From contig JAEZIN010000028.1 in assembly GCA_023436585.1 (NCBI GenBank), positions 1 to 64,000 of the forward strand: a DNA stretch of 64,000 nucleotides, given 5' to 3'. How positions within the stretch are numbered: the first letter of the stretch is position 1; each line of letters opens with the position of its first letter. The position numbers were made by a program, and so were the translations under genes. Positions 16,184 through 25,239 of the stretch are shown piece after piece. The notes beneath the pieces were generated by a model. The model was not told the DNA's origin and did not search any database. It saw only the letters and a program-made list of their open reading frames with translations. This DNA is from Bacillota bacterium. Lineage in GTDB: Bacteria > Bacillota > Clostridia > Christensenellales > Aristaeellaceae.

Positions 16184-17039
16184 GCTGATTTCCGGCCTGG
16201 AAAAAGCCTGCATGCAGGCGGATGGCATCGCGCTGAAGCTGGAACTGGATTACAAGCTCTGCTTACAAGGCGCTGCCGGCCCGTACGCGGCCCAAAGGGA
16301 CATAAACGAGCTGATGTATTTTGACGGGGATACGCTTATTGGCTATATAGGCATCGGCAGTTTTGGCCCGCAGCCGGAGGTGAACGGCATGGTGCATCCT
16401 GACTACCGCGGCCAGGGTGTGTTTACGGAGCTGCACAGGCTGATGCTTGCGGAACTGAACCGCAGGGGTGTAAAAAGCGCGCTGCTTTTAAGCGACGGAA
16501 AAGCTCGGGATGGGCTTAAGTTCATTGAGAAAACAGGCGCTATCCGCCATCATTCGGAATATGAGATGTTTTTACGGAACGAAGGGACGGGCAAGGGCAA
16601 AGCTGTTCCAGGCGTCACCTTCCGCAAGGCGGTAAACAGCGACGCTGCTGAAATCGCAAGGCAAAACGCCATCTATTTTGGGGAGGAACTCGGCTCGGAT
16701 GAGGATGCGCCGCAAACCATCCCCGTACTGCCTGAGGAGGAGGAAAAGCGCGGCATGACCATGTACCTGGCCTATGTGGATGGGCAGGCCTTCGGCAAGG
16801 TGAACGTGCAGCTTGGCGGGGGAGCCGGCGGCATTTATGGCCTGGGCGTTTTGCCGGAATACAGGGGCAGGGGACTGGGGCGCACGCTTCTGCTTTTTGG
16901 CGTAGAACGGCTCAGGGAAATGGGGGCCGGGGAGGTGTTTCTCCAGGTGGCCACGCAAAACGCCAATGCCCTGCACATCTACGAATCCTGCGGCTTTGAG
17001 GTGACCTCCACCATGGAGTATTTCGAGCTGGCCCTTTGA
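16122..17039 (+). CDS. GNAT acetyltransferase, two tandem GNAT domains
   Basis: A 305-residue protein with two GNAT folds: the first with VHPDYRGQGVFTEL (about residue 90), the second with VLPEYRGRGLGRTLL (about residue 247), each being the acetyl-CoA pyrophosphate loop. ATG 16122 follows AGAGGA by 7 bases and lies inside the end of the kinase gene in another frame, so translation may be coupled. A regulatory link between the kinase and this enzyme is possible but not shown. Substrate unknown. Confidence 0.88.
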   Translation: MQTIQKPWIKLMETIGREDFELISGLEKACMQADGIALKLELDYKLCLQGAAGPYAAQRDINELMYFDGDTLIGYIGIGSFGPQPEVNGMVHPDYRGQGVFTELHRLMLAELNRRGVKSALLLSDGKARDGLKFIEKTGAIRHHSEYEMFLRNEGTGKGKAVPGVTFRKAVNSDAAEIARQNAIYFGEELGSDEDAPQTIPVLPEEEEKRGMTMYLAYVDGQAFGKVNVQLGGGAGGIYGLGVLPEYRGRGLGRTLLLFGVERLREMGAGEVFLQVATQNANALHIYESCGFEVTSTMEYFELAL

Positions 17040-17069
17040 TGGAATGGAAGCAAGCTGCCAAATAAATAG

Positions 17070-17098
17070 TTGACTACGTCAATTAATTGCGCTATACT
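17070..17098 (+). promoter_or_regulatory. SigmaA promoter with MarR-type operator
   Basis: TTGACT (17070-17075) and TATACT (17093-17098) are 17 bases apart. The -35 box lies within the perfect palindrome TTGAC-TAC-GTCAA (17070-17082), the form expected for a MarR-family operator. Binding there would block the promoter of the MarR-GNAT gene that follows, implying autorepression. Confidence 0.72.
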
Positions 17099-17128
17099 GC
17101 AGGCAATTCTTTGGAAAGGGGCAGTCTT

Positions 17129-18064
17129 ATGCCTGCAGTGAATCCCTCCCTTGTTCATGATGTAAGGCGGTTCAACCGCTTCTATACCAACATATTGGGC
17201 CTGCTGGACAAAAGCATGCTCAAAAGCGGTTATTCCCTTCCGGAGGCCCGGCTACTGTATGAGCTGTACCACAACGGCGGCCAAAGCGCCAGCCAATTGA
17301 CGGGGGAGTTGACCATAGACCCCGGCTATTTCAGCCGGCTGTTCAAGCATCTGGAAACAAGGGGCCTGGTTCGCCGCGAAAAATCGCCGGAGGATGGCAG
17401 AGCGTATTTGCTGTACCTGACGGACAAGGGCAAAGAAACCTTCCTGCACTTGGATCAATTGTCGCAAAGGCAGATATCGGGCCTGACGGAAAAGCTGCCG
17501 GAAAACAGGCAGGCGCTGCTGACCCAAGGCATTGCCGCCGTAGAGGAAGCGCTGAACGGGGATGCAATGCCCAAAAAGGACCGCGTGGCAATCCGCCAGG
17601 GCCTTGAACCAGGCGACGCGGGCAGGCTCATCAGCCTGCACGGGTGGATCTACCGGCAGGAATGCGGCTATGATTTTGGCTTTGAGTCGTATGTCTGCAA
17701 GACGTTTTACGAGTTTCTGGGCAGATACCGGGAGGACAAGGACAGGATCTGGTTCGCCGAGGATTTGGGGCAAATGGTGGGGGCCATCGCCGTCGTGGGC
17801 CATACGGCGGAAAGGGCCCAGCTTCGCTGGTTCATACTTCACCCGGAATACAGGGGAATTGGCCTTGGCAAAAGGCTGATGGGGGAGGCCATGGCTTATG
17901 TGAAGGAGAAGGGCATCCGGGAGGTCTTTCTCTTGACCACAAAAGACCAGCAGACCGCCATTGGCATGTATGAGAAGGCGGGGTTTCAAAAGGCATCCGA
18001 ACAGGAAAGCCGCATGTGGGGCAAAGACCTGACGGAACTAACCTATGAATGGCATAAAGCGTGA
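17129..18064 (+). CDS. MarR-type regulator fused to GNAT acetyltransferase
   Basis: A 311-residue fusion. Residues 1-150 form a MarR winged helix (LPEARLLYELYHNG, then LTIDPGYFSRLFKHLETRGLVRREKSPEDGR, the recognition helix and wing). Residues 150-311 form a GNAT domain with LHPEYRGIGLGKRLM. Such MarR-GNAT fusions are a known architecture in bacteria; the acetyltransferase part may sense or modify a ligand. ATG 17129 is chosen, with GGAAAGGGG before it. The nitroreductase gene starts 28 bases downstream and is likely cotranscribed and coregulated. Confidence 0.92.
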   Translation: MPAVNPSLVHDVRRFNRFYTNILGLLDKSMLKSGYSLPEARLLYELYHNGGQSASQLTGELTIDPGYFSRLFKHLETRGLVRREKSPEDGRAYLLYLTDKGKETFLHLDQLSQRQISGLTEKLPENRQALLTQGIAAVEEALNGDAMPKKDRVAIRQGLEPGDAGRLISLHGWIYRQECGYDFGFESYVCKTFYEFLGRYREDKDRIWFAEDLGQMVGAIAVVGHTAERAQLRWFILHPEYRGIGLGKRLMGEAMAYVKEKGIREVFLLTTKDQQTAIGMYEKAGFQKASEQESRMWGKDLTELTYEWHKA

Positions 18065-18092
18065 TAGAAAAAATAAACGGAGGCATTACGTA

Positions 18093-18662
18093 ATGGACAC
18101 GCTGCAAACATTGATGGACATCTTGTATAAGCGCCGCAGCACAAGGGTGTACGACGCGCAAAAGCCGGTGGAACCAGAGAAAATCAAAACCCTCCTGGAG
18201 GCCGCCATGGCGGCGCCTTCGGCCTGCAACCTGCAGCCGTGGGAGTTTATCATCATCAACAACAATCCGGAAGGGATCAAGAGCCTGAAGGAATGTATTG
18301 GTGTGCAAAACGGCAGGTACTACAACGCGCCTAGCGCTTTTGTGGTCTGCGCCAATACAAGCTACATCCCCTGGGAAAGCAGTGCCGTGGAGGATACCAG
18401 CGCGGCTATCGAAAACATGATGCTGGCCGCCGCCGTGATGGGCCTTGGTACCGTGTGGATCGGTGATATTGAGCGGGAAAAGATACGCAGCATATTGGAC
18501 ATCCCCGCCCATGTGGCGGTCAACAGCGTGGTGCTTTTCGGTTATCCGGCGGAAAGCAAGGCGCCCCGCACCCAGTACAACGAGGAAGCCGTTTACTTTG
18601 ATAAGTATGATCCCCAAAGGGAGCATCCTGAAAGGACCATTGCGCTTCGGTTCAAGCCGTAA
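18093..18662 (+). CDS. Nitroreductase family protein
   Basis: A 189-residue FMN-dependent nitroreductase: the N-terminal RRSTRVYDAQKPV motif binds FMN phosphate, AAPSACNLQPWEFIII is the conserved SxxNxQPWxF element, and the GLGTVWIGD segment closes the flavin site. Such enzymes reduce nitro, quinone or enone groups with NAD(P)H. ATG 18093 is chosen since ACGGAGG lies 9 bases upstream. Placement after the MarR-GNAT regulator suggests it is the controlled enzyme. A terminator follows at 18685. Confidence 0.92.
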   Translation: MDTLQTLMDILYKRRSTRVYDAQKPVEPEKIKTLLEAAMAAPSACNLQPWEFIIINNNPEGIKSLKECIGVQNGRYYNAPSAFVVCANTSYIPWESSAVEDTSAAIENMMLAAAVMGLGTVWIGDIEREKIRSILDIPAHVAVNSVVLFGYPAESKAPRTQYNEEAVYFDKYDPQREHPERTIALRFKP

Positions 18663-18684
18663 GCCAGGGAAAGTCATATTTTCA

Positions 18685-18719
18685 GCTTCCCGGTATTGAG
18701 CCGGGAAGCCTTTTGTTTT
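18685..18719 (+). terminator. Rho-independent terminator after nitroreductase
   Basis: GCTTCCCGG (18685-18693) and CCGGGAAGC (18701-18709) form a perfect 9-bp stem with a 7-base loop, followed by CTTTTGTTTTG. Confidence 0.88.
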
Positions 18720-18866
18720 GGCAGAGGTCAGCTGGCTGGGCGCAGAAAAATCATTTGATAACAGCGTTTTCTTTGCAGTATAATGAATTTGTATTTTCCT
18801 GAACATGGCGAAGAACAAAGGGAGAAGCAGTTGACATTTCCGCTACAAAAGAAGGGAACAAACATC

Positions 18867-19667
18867 ATGATACAGGTGAAATGGACTCCCCAAATCTTTG
18901 CATTGCTTTCCTATACCCCATTGCAATACATGCTCCGGGCCATGGCGGCCGGCAGCGCTCCTCATACATGCTGGGCGGATAGGGAGGCAGATCCATCCGT
19001 TTGCATTGTGTTGGAAGGGCACAGCTTGTTTGTGGGCGGGGACGCCCAAAGTCCAGCGGCGGACAAGGCTTTGGATTTCCTTGCCCATAAAATCCTGACG
19101 CCGGAATTAAGGCAGGAACTGCATGTGATAAAAATCGTATATCCTGATGATGCATGGAAGGAAAAGCTGCAAAGCGCGTTTGCCGGCAATGAAGTATACG
19201 TGTACATGCGCAGCGTGTTCCGCCATCCCGCGCCGGATACGGCTGCGGTGCAGGAGCTTCCCCAGATCCGCCTTATTTCGGAGGACATGAAAAAGCTGGA
19301 CAACTTTTCCATGATCCAAAATGAAGTGGAAAGCACGCTGGGGAGTGTGGAAAAGTTTTTGGCTATGGGTTTTGGCAGCGCGCTGGTAATGGAAAACAGG
19401 GTGTGTGGATTTTGCACCGCGGAATACATAAGCGCTGGAGAATGCGCCATTGGCATCGAAGTGTTGCAGGAGTATCAACAAAAGGGCTACGCCACCCAAA
19501 TGACGGCGCTGTTCCTGCGTGAAAGCGCCAGGCGCGGGCTTGTACCCTATTGGGAGTGCTGGAAAAACAACATTCCTTCAGCAAAGACAGCGGAGCGGTC
19601 CGGCTTTGAAAAGCTTGCCGACTATCCCGTGGTGTTCGTGGTGTTTTCGGATCCGGGGAAGGCGTAA
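18867..19667 (+). CDS. GNAT family acetyltransferase (long GNAT_acetyltran type)
   Basis: A 266-residue protein whose N-terminal half is a divergent domain and whose C-terminal half is a GNAT fold. The acetyl-CoA loop is EVLQEYQQKGYATQM, followed by ECWKNNIPSAKTAERSGFEKL. Length and pattern fit the PF12746-type GNAT family of Firmicutes. ATG 18867 is chosen, with GAAGGGAA about 10 bases before it. It converges with, and abuts without a gap, the minus-strand GNAT gene at 19668. Substrate unknown. Confidence 0.85.
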   Translation: MIQVKWTPQIFALLSYTPLQYMLRAMAAGSAPHTCWADREADPSVCIVLEGHSLFVGGDAQSPAADKALDFLAHKILTPELRQELHVIKIVYPDDAWKEKLQSAFAGNEVYVYMRSVFRHPAPDTAAVQELPQIRLISEDMKKLDNFSMIQNEVESTLGSVEKFLAMGFGSALVMENRVCGFCTAEYISAGECAIGIEVLQEYQQKGYATQMTALFLRESARRGLVPYWECWKNNIPSAKTAERSGFEKLADYPVVFVVFSDPGKA

Positions 19668-20252
19668 TCAGTCCTTGATGGTGATTTCAAGGCTGCTGTC
19701 CAGCAGTTGAATCTGTTTATTAAGCGCCGCAAGAACATCCTCCATCTCCCCGCCCCAAAGCCGGTGAAGCTCAGGGCAGGGTGAAAGACCCAGTGCTTTA
19801 AGCGCGCGCTGCCCGTGCCCGGTTACCGCGTCGGCCCACAGGCGGCTGAGACTTCCGTGCGTGTCCAGCCAATGCTTCATTCCCAGGTACAGGCAGCGCC
19901 GCAAGCCCCGGCCCTGGTACTCGGGGAGAATGATGATGTTGTGCAGGTAGCCGTCTGCAGGGCCCGTGATATGGGGCAGCAGGTGTTCCTTTTCCTCCAC
20001 GGCAAAAATCGGCTGCCCACGCTTTACCGCCAGGGGCACAAGGTCCTGCCGGATGCCATAGATGGACAGGTAGCCGATGAGCTTTTCATCTTCCTTCAGC
20101 AGGATCAGGCTGTCTTTGATCAGCCCGTAGATCATGAAAGCCCGATCCCAGGTCATTTGATCCTCCACGGGGTAGGCGTCGTGATCCATCCTGGTAACTG
20201 TCTCAATCAGTTCCGCCGGGATTTCCTTTGTGATTTCAAGGGTCAGCGCCAA
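19668..20252 (-). CDS. GNAT family acetyltransferase
   Basis: A 194-residue GNAT protein with the acetyl-CoA loop IILPEYQGRGLRRCLYL in its middle and a helical C-terminal tail. The TTG at 20252 is the preferred start because GGGAGG lies about 7 bases upstream; the alternative TTG at 20300 has only a poorly spaced AGG. Its stop codon abuts the stop of the opposing GNAT gene, with no room for a terminator. Substrate unknown. Confidence 0.8.
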   Translation of the reverse strand: MALTLEITKEIPAELIETVTRMDHDAYPVEDQMTWDRAFMIYGLIKDSLILLKEDEKLIGYLSIYGIRQDLVPLAVKRGQPIFAVEEKEHLLPHITGPADGYLHNIIILPEYQGRGLRRCLYLGMKHWLDTHGSLSRLWADAVTGHGQRALKALGLSPCPELHRLWGGEMEDVLAALNKQIQLLDSSLEITIKD

Positions 20253-20405
20253 GGGTCTTCCTCCCAAAATCGCGGCATGCACCGCGTCAATATAGAACAA
20301 GCCTACCTATCATAAACCGCGGAATGGCTCGTGTCAAAGGAAACAGGTTGCGCTTATCTTACCTTCAGCTACGAAGTTCAAAAGCAAAAGAAGGAGGTTT
20401 GCCGT

Positions 20406-20906
20406 ATGACCGATTTTGAAGCCGTGTGCCAATTGCTAAACGCGCAGATGGGCCGGGATGTGACCATCTCTTTGGCCACCTGCGCCGACGATGAGCTGTC
20501 CGTGCGCACGGTGGACGGGTACTACAGGGACTGTGCCGTCTACGTGCTTACCCACGCGTCTTCCCGCAAGATGCGGGATATCATGAAAAATCCCAAGGTA
20601 GCCATATGCAGGAATCTTTTGCAGGCCACCGGCATCGGCAAAAACCTTGGCCACCCCAAGGAGGACTGGAACAAGCGCCTGATCCCGGAGCTCAAGCAGG
20701 TGTTTTCCCTGTTTTATGACAGTCATGTGAACGAGGCAGACCCCGGCACCTGCATATTGAAGATCGTGCTCATACAGGCCACGGTTTTCGGCAGCAACGT
20801 CAAGTATGTAGTGAACTTTTCCACACACAGTGCCACCAAGTATCCATTCCATAACGATATCGTGGACCCGGATGAGGTACGCAGGCCGGCCGGGAAAGAC
20901 GGCTGA
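20406..20906 (+). CDS. Pyridoxamine 5'-phosphate oxidase-like flavoprotein
   Basis: A 166-residue split-barrel protein. The opening strands (VTISLATCADDELSVRTVDGYYRD) and the segment ASSRKMRDIMKNPKVAICRN resemble PNPOx-like flavin-binding proteins of anaerobes, which act on diverse substrates or bind F420/FMN rather than make PLP. ATG 20406 follows AAGGAGG by about 8 bases. It precedes the AlkZ-like gene by 82 bases, possibly in the same unit. Confidence 0.8.
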   Translation: MTDFEAVCQLLNAQMGRDVTISLATCADDELSVRTVDGYYRDCAVYVLTHASSRKMRDIMKNPKVAICRNLLQATGIGKNLGHPKEDWNKRLIPELKQVFSLFYDSHVNEADPGTCILKIVLIQATVFGSNVKYVVNFSTHSATKYPFHNDIVDPDEVRRPAGKDG

Positions 20907-20988
20907 CATTTGCCGGCAGGGATACTGCTCGCAGGTCTTTATACCCTGATAGCCACGGTTCATCCGGTTCCTGAAAGGGGGATGCGGT

Positions 20989-22011
20989 TTGGTAAGCAAG
21001 CGTGAGCTGCTGTATTATTCTTTAAAGGGGTTGCACCTTTTAAAGAAAACAGACAAGGCGTCTGTTGTATCGGACCTGCTGGGCCTGCAGGCCCAGTTTG
21101 CCAATAATCCCAAAACCGCGCTGCGCATACGTGCCAGGGATTTTCGTGAGGACAATTGGGATGAGGGGCTGGTGAAAATCTGGTCCTTCCGCAGTACGCT
21201 GCACGTGGTGGATCAAAGGGAAACAGCATTGTATCTTTCCGCCAGGGGCAACACCGGGGATTGGGGCGATTCCTGGTATGGCTTGAAAAAGGAGCTTAAA
21301 CCCTATTGGTCCGCCTTTTTGGTGGATTGCATCCGTGCCGGCATACGGGAGCGGGAAGCGCTGAAGGCCGCCTGCCGCAAGCATGGCATGGATGAGGAAG
21401 TGCTGGGCCAGGTTTTTCACGGCTGGGGCGGGCTGCTGAAGGAAATGTGCGAACGCGGAATGACAGCCTATGAAACAGGCACGGCCAAGCGGTTTGTCGC
21501 ATTGGAGCACATGCCGTTCCTTGACAGGGACGAGGCCAGAATTACCGTCATCCGCCGCTATTTTGCCGCGTTCGGCCCGGCTACGGTACAGGATTGCGCC
21601 TTCTTCCTGGGCTACCGTGTGAGGGATGTGTTGAACCTTTTGGAAAAGGCAGGGCTGCCTTTGCAGACCGTTACATGCGAAGGCGTGACGTATTACCACT
21701 TAGGCGAGCTTACGGGGGATGTGAAGATACCCGCATGCCTGTTCCTTGCGGGCTTTGACCAGTTGTTCATGGGGTACAGGGACCGCAGCCGCATGATGGA
21801 CGAAGGCGACAGGAGGAAGGTGATCACCAATACGGGCATCGTGTTCCCGACCGTATTAATAGGCGGAAAGTTGAAGGCGAAATGGAAAAAAGACGGGGCA
21901 ACCATCACCGTTACCCCGTTTCAGACATTGACCGAAAAGCAAAAGGAAGATGTGCGCAAGTGTGCCGCGAGGCTGTTTGGGGACAGCCCTGCGGGTGTGG
22001 TGTTTAGCTGA
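20989..22011 (+). CDS. AlkZ-like DNA glycosylase (winged-helix HTH_42 family)
   Basis: A 340-residue protein of the HTH_42/AlkZ family. The family marker LGLQAQF appears near residue 30, with Gln residues at the positions known to be catalytic in AlkZ-type glycosylases. WSFRSTLHVV follows, and the C-terminal part contains PACLFLAGFDQLFMGYRDR. Members remove crosslinked or alkylated bases; other branches have been linked to self-resistance. TTG 20989 is chosen, with AAGGGGG about 7 bases upstream. No biosynthetic genes for a genotoxin are nearby, so a general repair role is more likely. Confidence 0.82.
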   Translation: MVSKRELLYYSLKGLHLLKKTDKASVVSDLLGLQAQFANNPKTALRIRARDFREDNWDEGLVKIWSFRSTLHVVDQRETALYLSARGNTGDWGDSWYGLKKELKPYWSAFLVDCIRAGIREREALKAACRKHGMDEEVLGQVFHGWGGLLKEMCERGMTAYETGTAKRFVALEHMPFLDRDEARITVIRRYFAAFGPATVQDCAFFLGYRVRDVLNLLEKAGLPLQTVTCEGVTYYHLGELTGDVKIPACLFLAGFDQLFMGYRDRSRMMDEGDRRKVITNTGIVFPTVLIGGKLKAKWKKDGATITVTPFQTLTEKQKEDVRKCAARLFGDSPAGVVFS

Positions 22012-22094
22012 TCCTGGCATAGGGTACGCCGTTTCTCCACTACGCCGCGTCATGCATGCCCGATAAGCGCAAGGCGAAGCCCTCTGGCAGTTTC

Positions 22095-23246
22095 TTATTG
22101 TTGTAAATATTCGATGGACGCGATGACCGCGTGGGCTGTATCCTGCCACAGGGCCAGGTCCTCCGTGCTGGCAAACTGGTAGTAAAAGCAGTATCCGTCT
22201 TCTATGAAAGCGTATGCCATAAAGTTCAGGGAGTCCGCGGAAGATTTGTCCTTGGAGGCCGTATGGGTGAAGACAAGATAATTGCGGCTGCTTATGTCCT
22301 GTGCTTCTTCATGGTTTGAGGTGGTGGGAATTCCCTCACCCAGGATCAGTTCGGCCAGTCCCATCCCTACCATATCCCGGCCATACAAATCGCAGATGGT
22401 CCGGTCATATCCGGCGGAGCTTTGCTCATCCGACGCCAATACCCCCCAGAAATCGGAAATGCCAAAGTTCATGGAAATGCCGCCATCGGAATATCTCTTG
22501 TCAAAGCCATCCATATCCAGTTCCACCGGGGTTTCTTCCCAAACGGATGGCATCATCATGGTGATGGTATAGGCATCCTCCTGATAGGTAACGGTCTTGA
22601 GGTCATTGGAGTCATTCTTTTTGGAGGACTGCCGGGGTTTGGGAACGGCTTCGCCGCCTTCATTATCCTTATCCCCATCAAAAACCATGCCGTCCATGAT
22701 CTCCATGAAATCAGCCCGGAACTTTTCGTTCGAACCGTCGCTTAGGGCATCCATCTGCAGCGTATAGAAAACTCCGCCTTCCACCGTCATTAAGGTCAGG
22801 GTTGTCATAGCGGAATCCCCCGTACCATGTGTCATGGATGAGTACAGAAAATTCGTTTGCCTATGGCGGATGATCTCAAGCCCGTTCTTAATCTTGGAAT
22901 CGGCATTCTGCTCAAGCACCCTGTTCTCAATGGTAGTGGCAAGTGTGCTCAATGCCTTGTCATCCATTGTTGAAAAATCCGAAATGTCCGAATTCTCATT
23001 TACATACAAACACAAAAGGTAGATATCTTTTTGCGATGTGCAGAGCAATTGCAGTTTTTCATTTTCCAAAAACATATCCCTGGCTTCGTCCAGACCCTGG
23101 GAATCTTCCCTGGTCATGACGATCCAATCGGCGGAAAGGTTCAATTCAGCGCCTGTAACATGGTACGCAATCGTCTCGGCCGCCGCCGGACACGTTAAAA
23201 AAGCCAGCCATAACGCCAGCAGCAGTGCGGTCTTTTTCAAATTCAT
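22095..23246 (-). CDS. Secreted protein of unknown function
   Basis: A 383-residue protein with a clear signal peptide (KKTALLLALWLAFLTCPAAA, cleavage probably after AAA-E). The mature part consists of two halves that look alike: each opens with a predicted beta-rich segment around a W-x-V/E-x-T strand, and each ends with a DF/LALW helix and MVFDG or VIASIEY. A polar linker (about residues 200-220, rich in K, S, D, N) joins them. No family is recognised. A strong promoter at 23312-23340 suggests it is monocistronic and well expressed. Confidence 0.75.
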   Translation of the reverse strand: MNLKKTALLLALWLAFLTCPAAAETIAYHVTGAELNLSADWIVMTREDSQGLDEARDMFLENEKLQLLCTSQKDIYLLCLYVNENSDISDFSTMDDKALSTLATTIENRVLEQNADSKIKNGLEIIRHRQTNFLYSSMTHGTGDSAMTTLTLMTVEGGVFYTLQMDALSDGSNEKFRADFMEIMDGMVFDGDKDNEGGEAVPKPRQSSKKNDSNDLKTVTYQEDAYTITMMMPSVWEETPVELDMDGFDKRYSDGGISMNFGISDFWGVLASDEQSSAGYDRTICDLYGRDMVGMGLAELILGEGIPTTSNHEEAQDISSRNYLVFTHTASKDKSSADSLNFMAYAFIEDGYCFYYQFASTEDLALWQDTAHAVIASIEYLQQ

Positions 23247-23311
23247 CTCCGCCCTTCATTTGTTGCGCACGATATTGATGGCCGGTTTGCGCTTTTATTG
23301 CCATTTCTTCC

Positions 23312-23340
23312 ATAATAGGCCATCATTCAGCACATGTCAA
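23312..23340 (-). promoter_or_regulatory. SigmaA promoter of the secreted-protein gene
   Basis: Read on the minus strand, TTGACA (23340-23335) and TATTAT (23317-23312) are 17 bases apart and lie about 65 bases before the ATG at 23246. Confidence 0.75.
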
Positions 23341-23384
23341 TGAAGAATTGTGAGCAATTGGAAGGCTCATTGGCCGGTCACCTC

Positions 23385-24227
23385 TTACCCCTTGACCGCG
23401 CCGGCGGTAAGGCCGCGGATGAACTGCTTGCTCATCAGCAGGTATAATACGATCACTGGGATGGCGGAGAGCGTCAAAACGGCCAGCACCTTGCTCCAGT
23501 CGGTCTGATACTGGCCGAACAGGCGCGTCACGCCCAGCAGCAGCGTTTTGTGGGCTTCGTCGCTGATGAAGATCAGGGGGAACCACAGATCGTTCCAGAA
23601 GGGGACCAGGTTATAGATGGCCACCGTGGCCATGGCCGGGCGCAAAAGCGGCAGCACGATGGAGCGGAATACCTTGAACCGGCCGGCGCCATCCATGAAG
23701 CCGGATTCGGTGAGCTCCCCGGGCACAGAGCGCATGAAGGCCGTGAGCACAAACACCGCAACGGGGATGCCCATGGCCGTATAGACGGGGATCAATGACC
23801 AGATGGTATTGATGAGATCAAGCTCCTTTACCAGTTCCAGCAGCCGGATGGAGGCAATTTTGATGGGCAGCATCATGCCCGCGATAAGGAAAAAGTACAG
23901 GATGCCGGAAAGTTTGCTTTTCCAGTGGCAGAGGGCGTAAGCCGCCAGCGCGCCGAAAACCAGCACAAGCGCGATGGACAGGATGACCACGATGAAGCTG
24001 TTTTTGAAGTAGTTCAAAAAATCGCCGCTGGATAATACCGCCTGATAGTTTTTGAAGTTCCAGCTTTCGGGGACCCAGAAAGGGTTTGAGTATATGGTGA
24101 ACCTGGTCTTGAAGGAGTTGACCACCAGCACCCACAGGGGGAACAGTGCGATCAGCGACCAGAGGAGCAGTACGATATGGGAGGGAAGATGGCGGTGAAG
24201 GCGGCTTCCATGCTGTCTTTTTTTCAT
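23385..24227 (-). CDS. ABC sugar transporter permease, MalG type
   Basis: A 280-residue inner-membrane permease of the CUT1 carbohydrate importer class, with six predicted helices. The EAA loop that docks the ATPase reads ESGFMDGAGRFKVFRSIVLPL (about residues 180-200), with Ser in place of the usual first Ala. It ends in the conserved QFIRGLTAGAVKG typical of MalG/UgpE-like permeases. The ATG lies one base after the stop of the MalF-type gene, indicating translational coupling. Sugar specificity is unknown. Confidence 0.93.
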   Translation of the reverse strand: MKKRQHGSRLHRHLPSHIVLLLWSLIALFPLWVLVVNSFKTRFTIYSNPFWVPESWNFKNYQAVLSSGDFLNYFKNSFIVVILSIALVLVFGALAAYALCHWKSKLSGILYFFLIAGMMLPIKIASIRLLELVKELDLINTIWSLIPVYTAMGIPVAVFVLTAFMRSVPGELTESGFMDGAGRFKVFRSIVLPLLRPAMATVAIYNLVPFWNDLWFPLIFISDEAHKTLLLGVTRLFGQYQTDWSKVLAVLTLSAIPVIVLYLLMSKQFIRGLTAGAVKG

Positions 24228-24228
24228 T

Positions 24229-25164
24229 TCAGTCCCCCCTTTGCGTCTTTATAAGCGTTGGGATGACAAAGAGGGAAAGCATTATAAACGTCAGCGTGGC
24301 GATGGCTGCGCCCATGCCGGGATCGGGGATGGCCACCGGGTGCTGCCCGGCGATGCCCACCCTGTAAAACAGCGTGCCGATGAGATCCGTGGCGTAATCC
24401 GGCGCGCCGTTGGCATTTTCCATGGCGTATACGGCATCGAAGGCGTTAAAGTTGTTCACGAAGGTGAGTATGGCGATGATCCCCGCCACCGGGCGGATCA
24501 GCGGTAGCTTCACATGCCAGAAGGTGTGCCAGGCGTTGGCACCCTCGATGGAGGCGGCTTCTAAGAGTTCCTCAGAAATGCCCTTGATGGCCGCAACGAA
24601 CATCATGGTGGGGATGCCCACCCACTGCCAGCAGGAAACAAGGGACACGCAGGTAAGGGCCGTGGGCTCGTCACCCAGCCAGGCCCTGGATAAAAAGCCA
24701 AGGCCCATGCTTTTGAGCAAGTCTCCTGTCCAGACAGGGCTTAGCAGCAGCTTCCAAAGATAGCCCGTCACCAGAACAGCCAATGTGGCCGGCAGGAAGA
24801 TGATCGTCTGGTATATTCCGCGCCCTTTTAGGGTGGGGCTGGCCAACATGACCGCAAAGAGGATGCCCAGCACGTTTTGAACCAGCATATGAATGAGAAA
24901 AAAATACCACGTATGAAAAAAGGCGCCGAAGTACCGGATGGTGGTTTCGCCTCCGGCAAAGATGCGGCGGTAGTTGTTCAGCCCGGCGTACGTATGGTTT
25001 GCAAGATTGCCCGTGTAGAAGGACAAGCGGATGGAATCGATCAGCGGCCAGGCCATGAAGACGATGTACACCGCCAGCGCCGGAACAAGGTAGATCAGCC
25101 AGTACAGGCCGCTGGGCCGTATGCTGGAGCCACCCCTGAGCCTGAATGCTTTTGCCTGTGTCAT
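24229..25164 (-). CDS. ABC sugar transporter permease, MalF type
   Basis: A 311-residue CUT1 permease with six predicted helices and the EAA loop EAASIEGANAWHTFWHVKLPL. ATG 25164 is chosen since GGGAGGG lies about 6 bases before it, whereas the longer frame would begin inside the repeat-bearing intergenic region. It follows the solute-binding protein gene after 359 bases containing a strong hairpin and a repeat, so its expression may be lower than that of the binding protein. Pairs with the MalG-type permease. Confidence 0.93.
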   Translation of the reverse strand: MTQAKAFRLRGGSSIRPSGLYWLIYLVPALAVYIVFMAWPLIDSIRLSFYTGNLANHTYAGLNNYRRIFAGGETTIRYFGAFFHTWYFFLIHMLVQNVLGILFAVMLASPTLKGRGIYQTIIFLPATLAVLVTGYLWKLLLSPVWTGDLLKSMGLGFLSRAWLGDEPTALTCVSLVSCWQWVGIPTMMFVAAIKGISEELLEAASIEGANAWHTFWHVKLPLIRPVAGIIAILTFVNNFNAFDAVYAMENANGAPDYATDLIGTLFYRVGIAGQHPVAIPDPGMGAAIATLTFIMLSLFVIPTLIKTQRGD

Positions 25165-25239
25165 GCAAACCCTCCCTGCGCGAATACCGGGCGGCGGCAA
25201 GAACACCACAGCCGCAAGTGCTCTTTATCCTTAAGGGAG

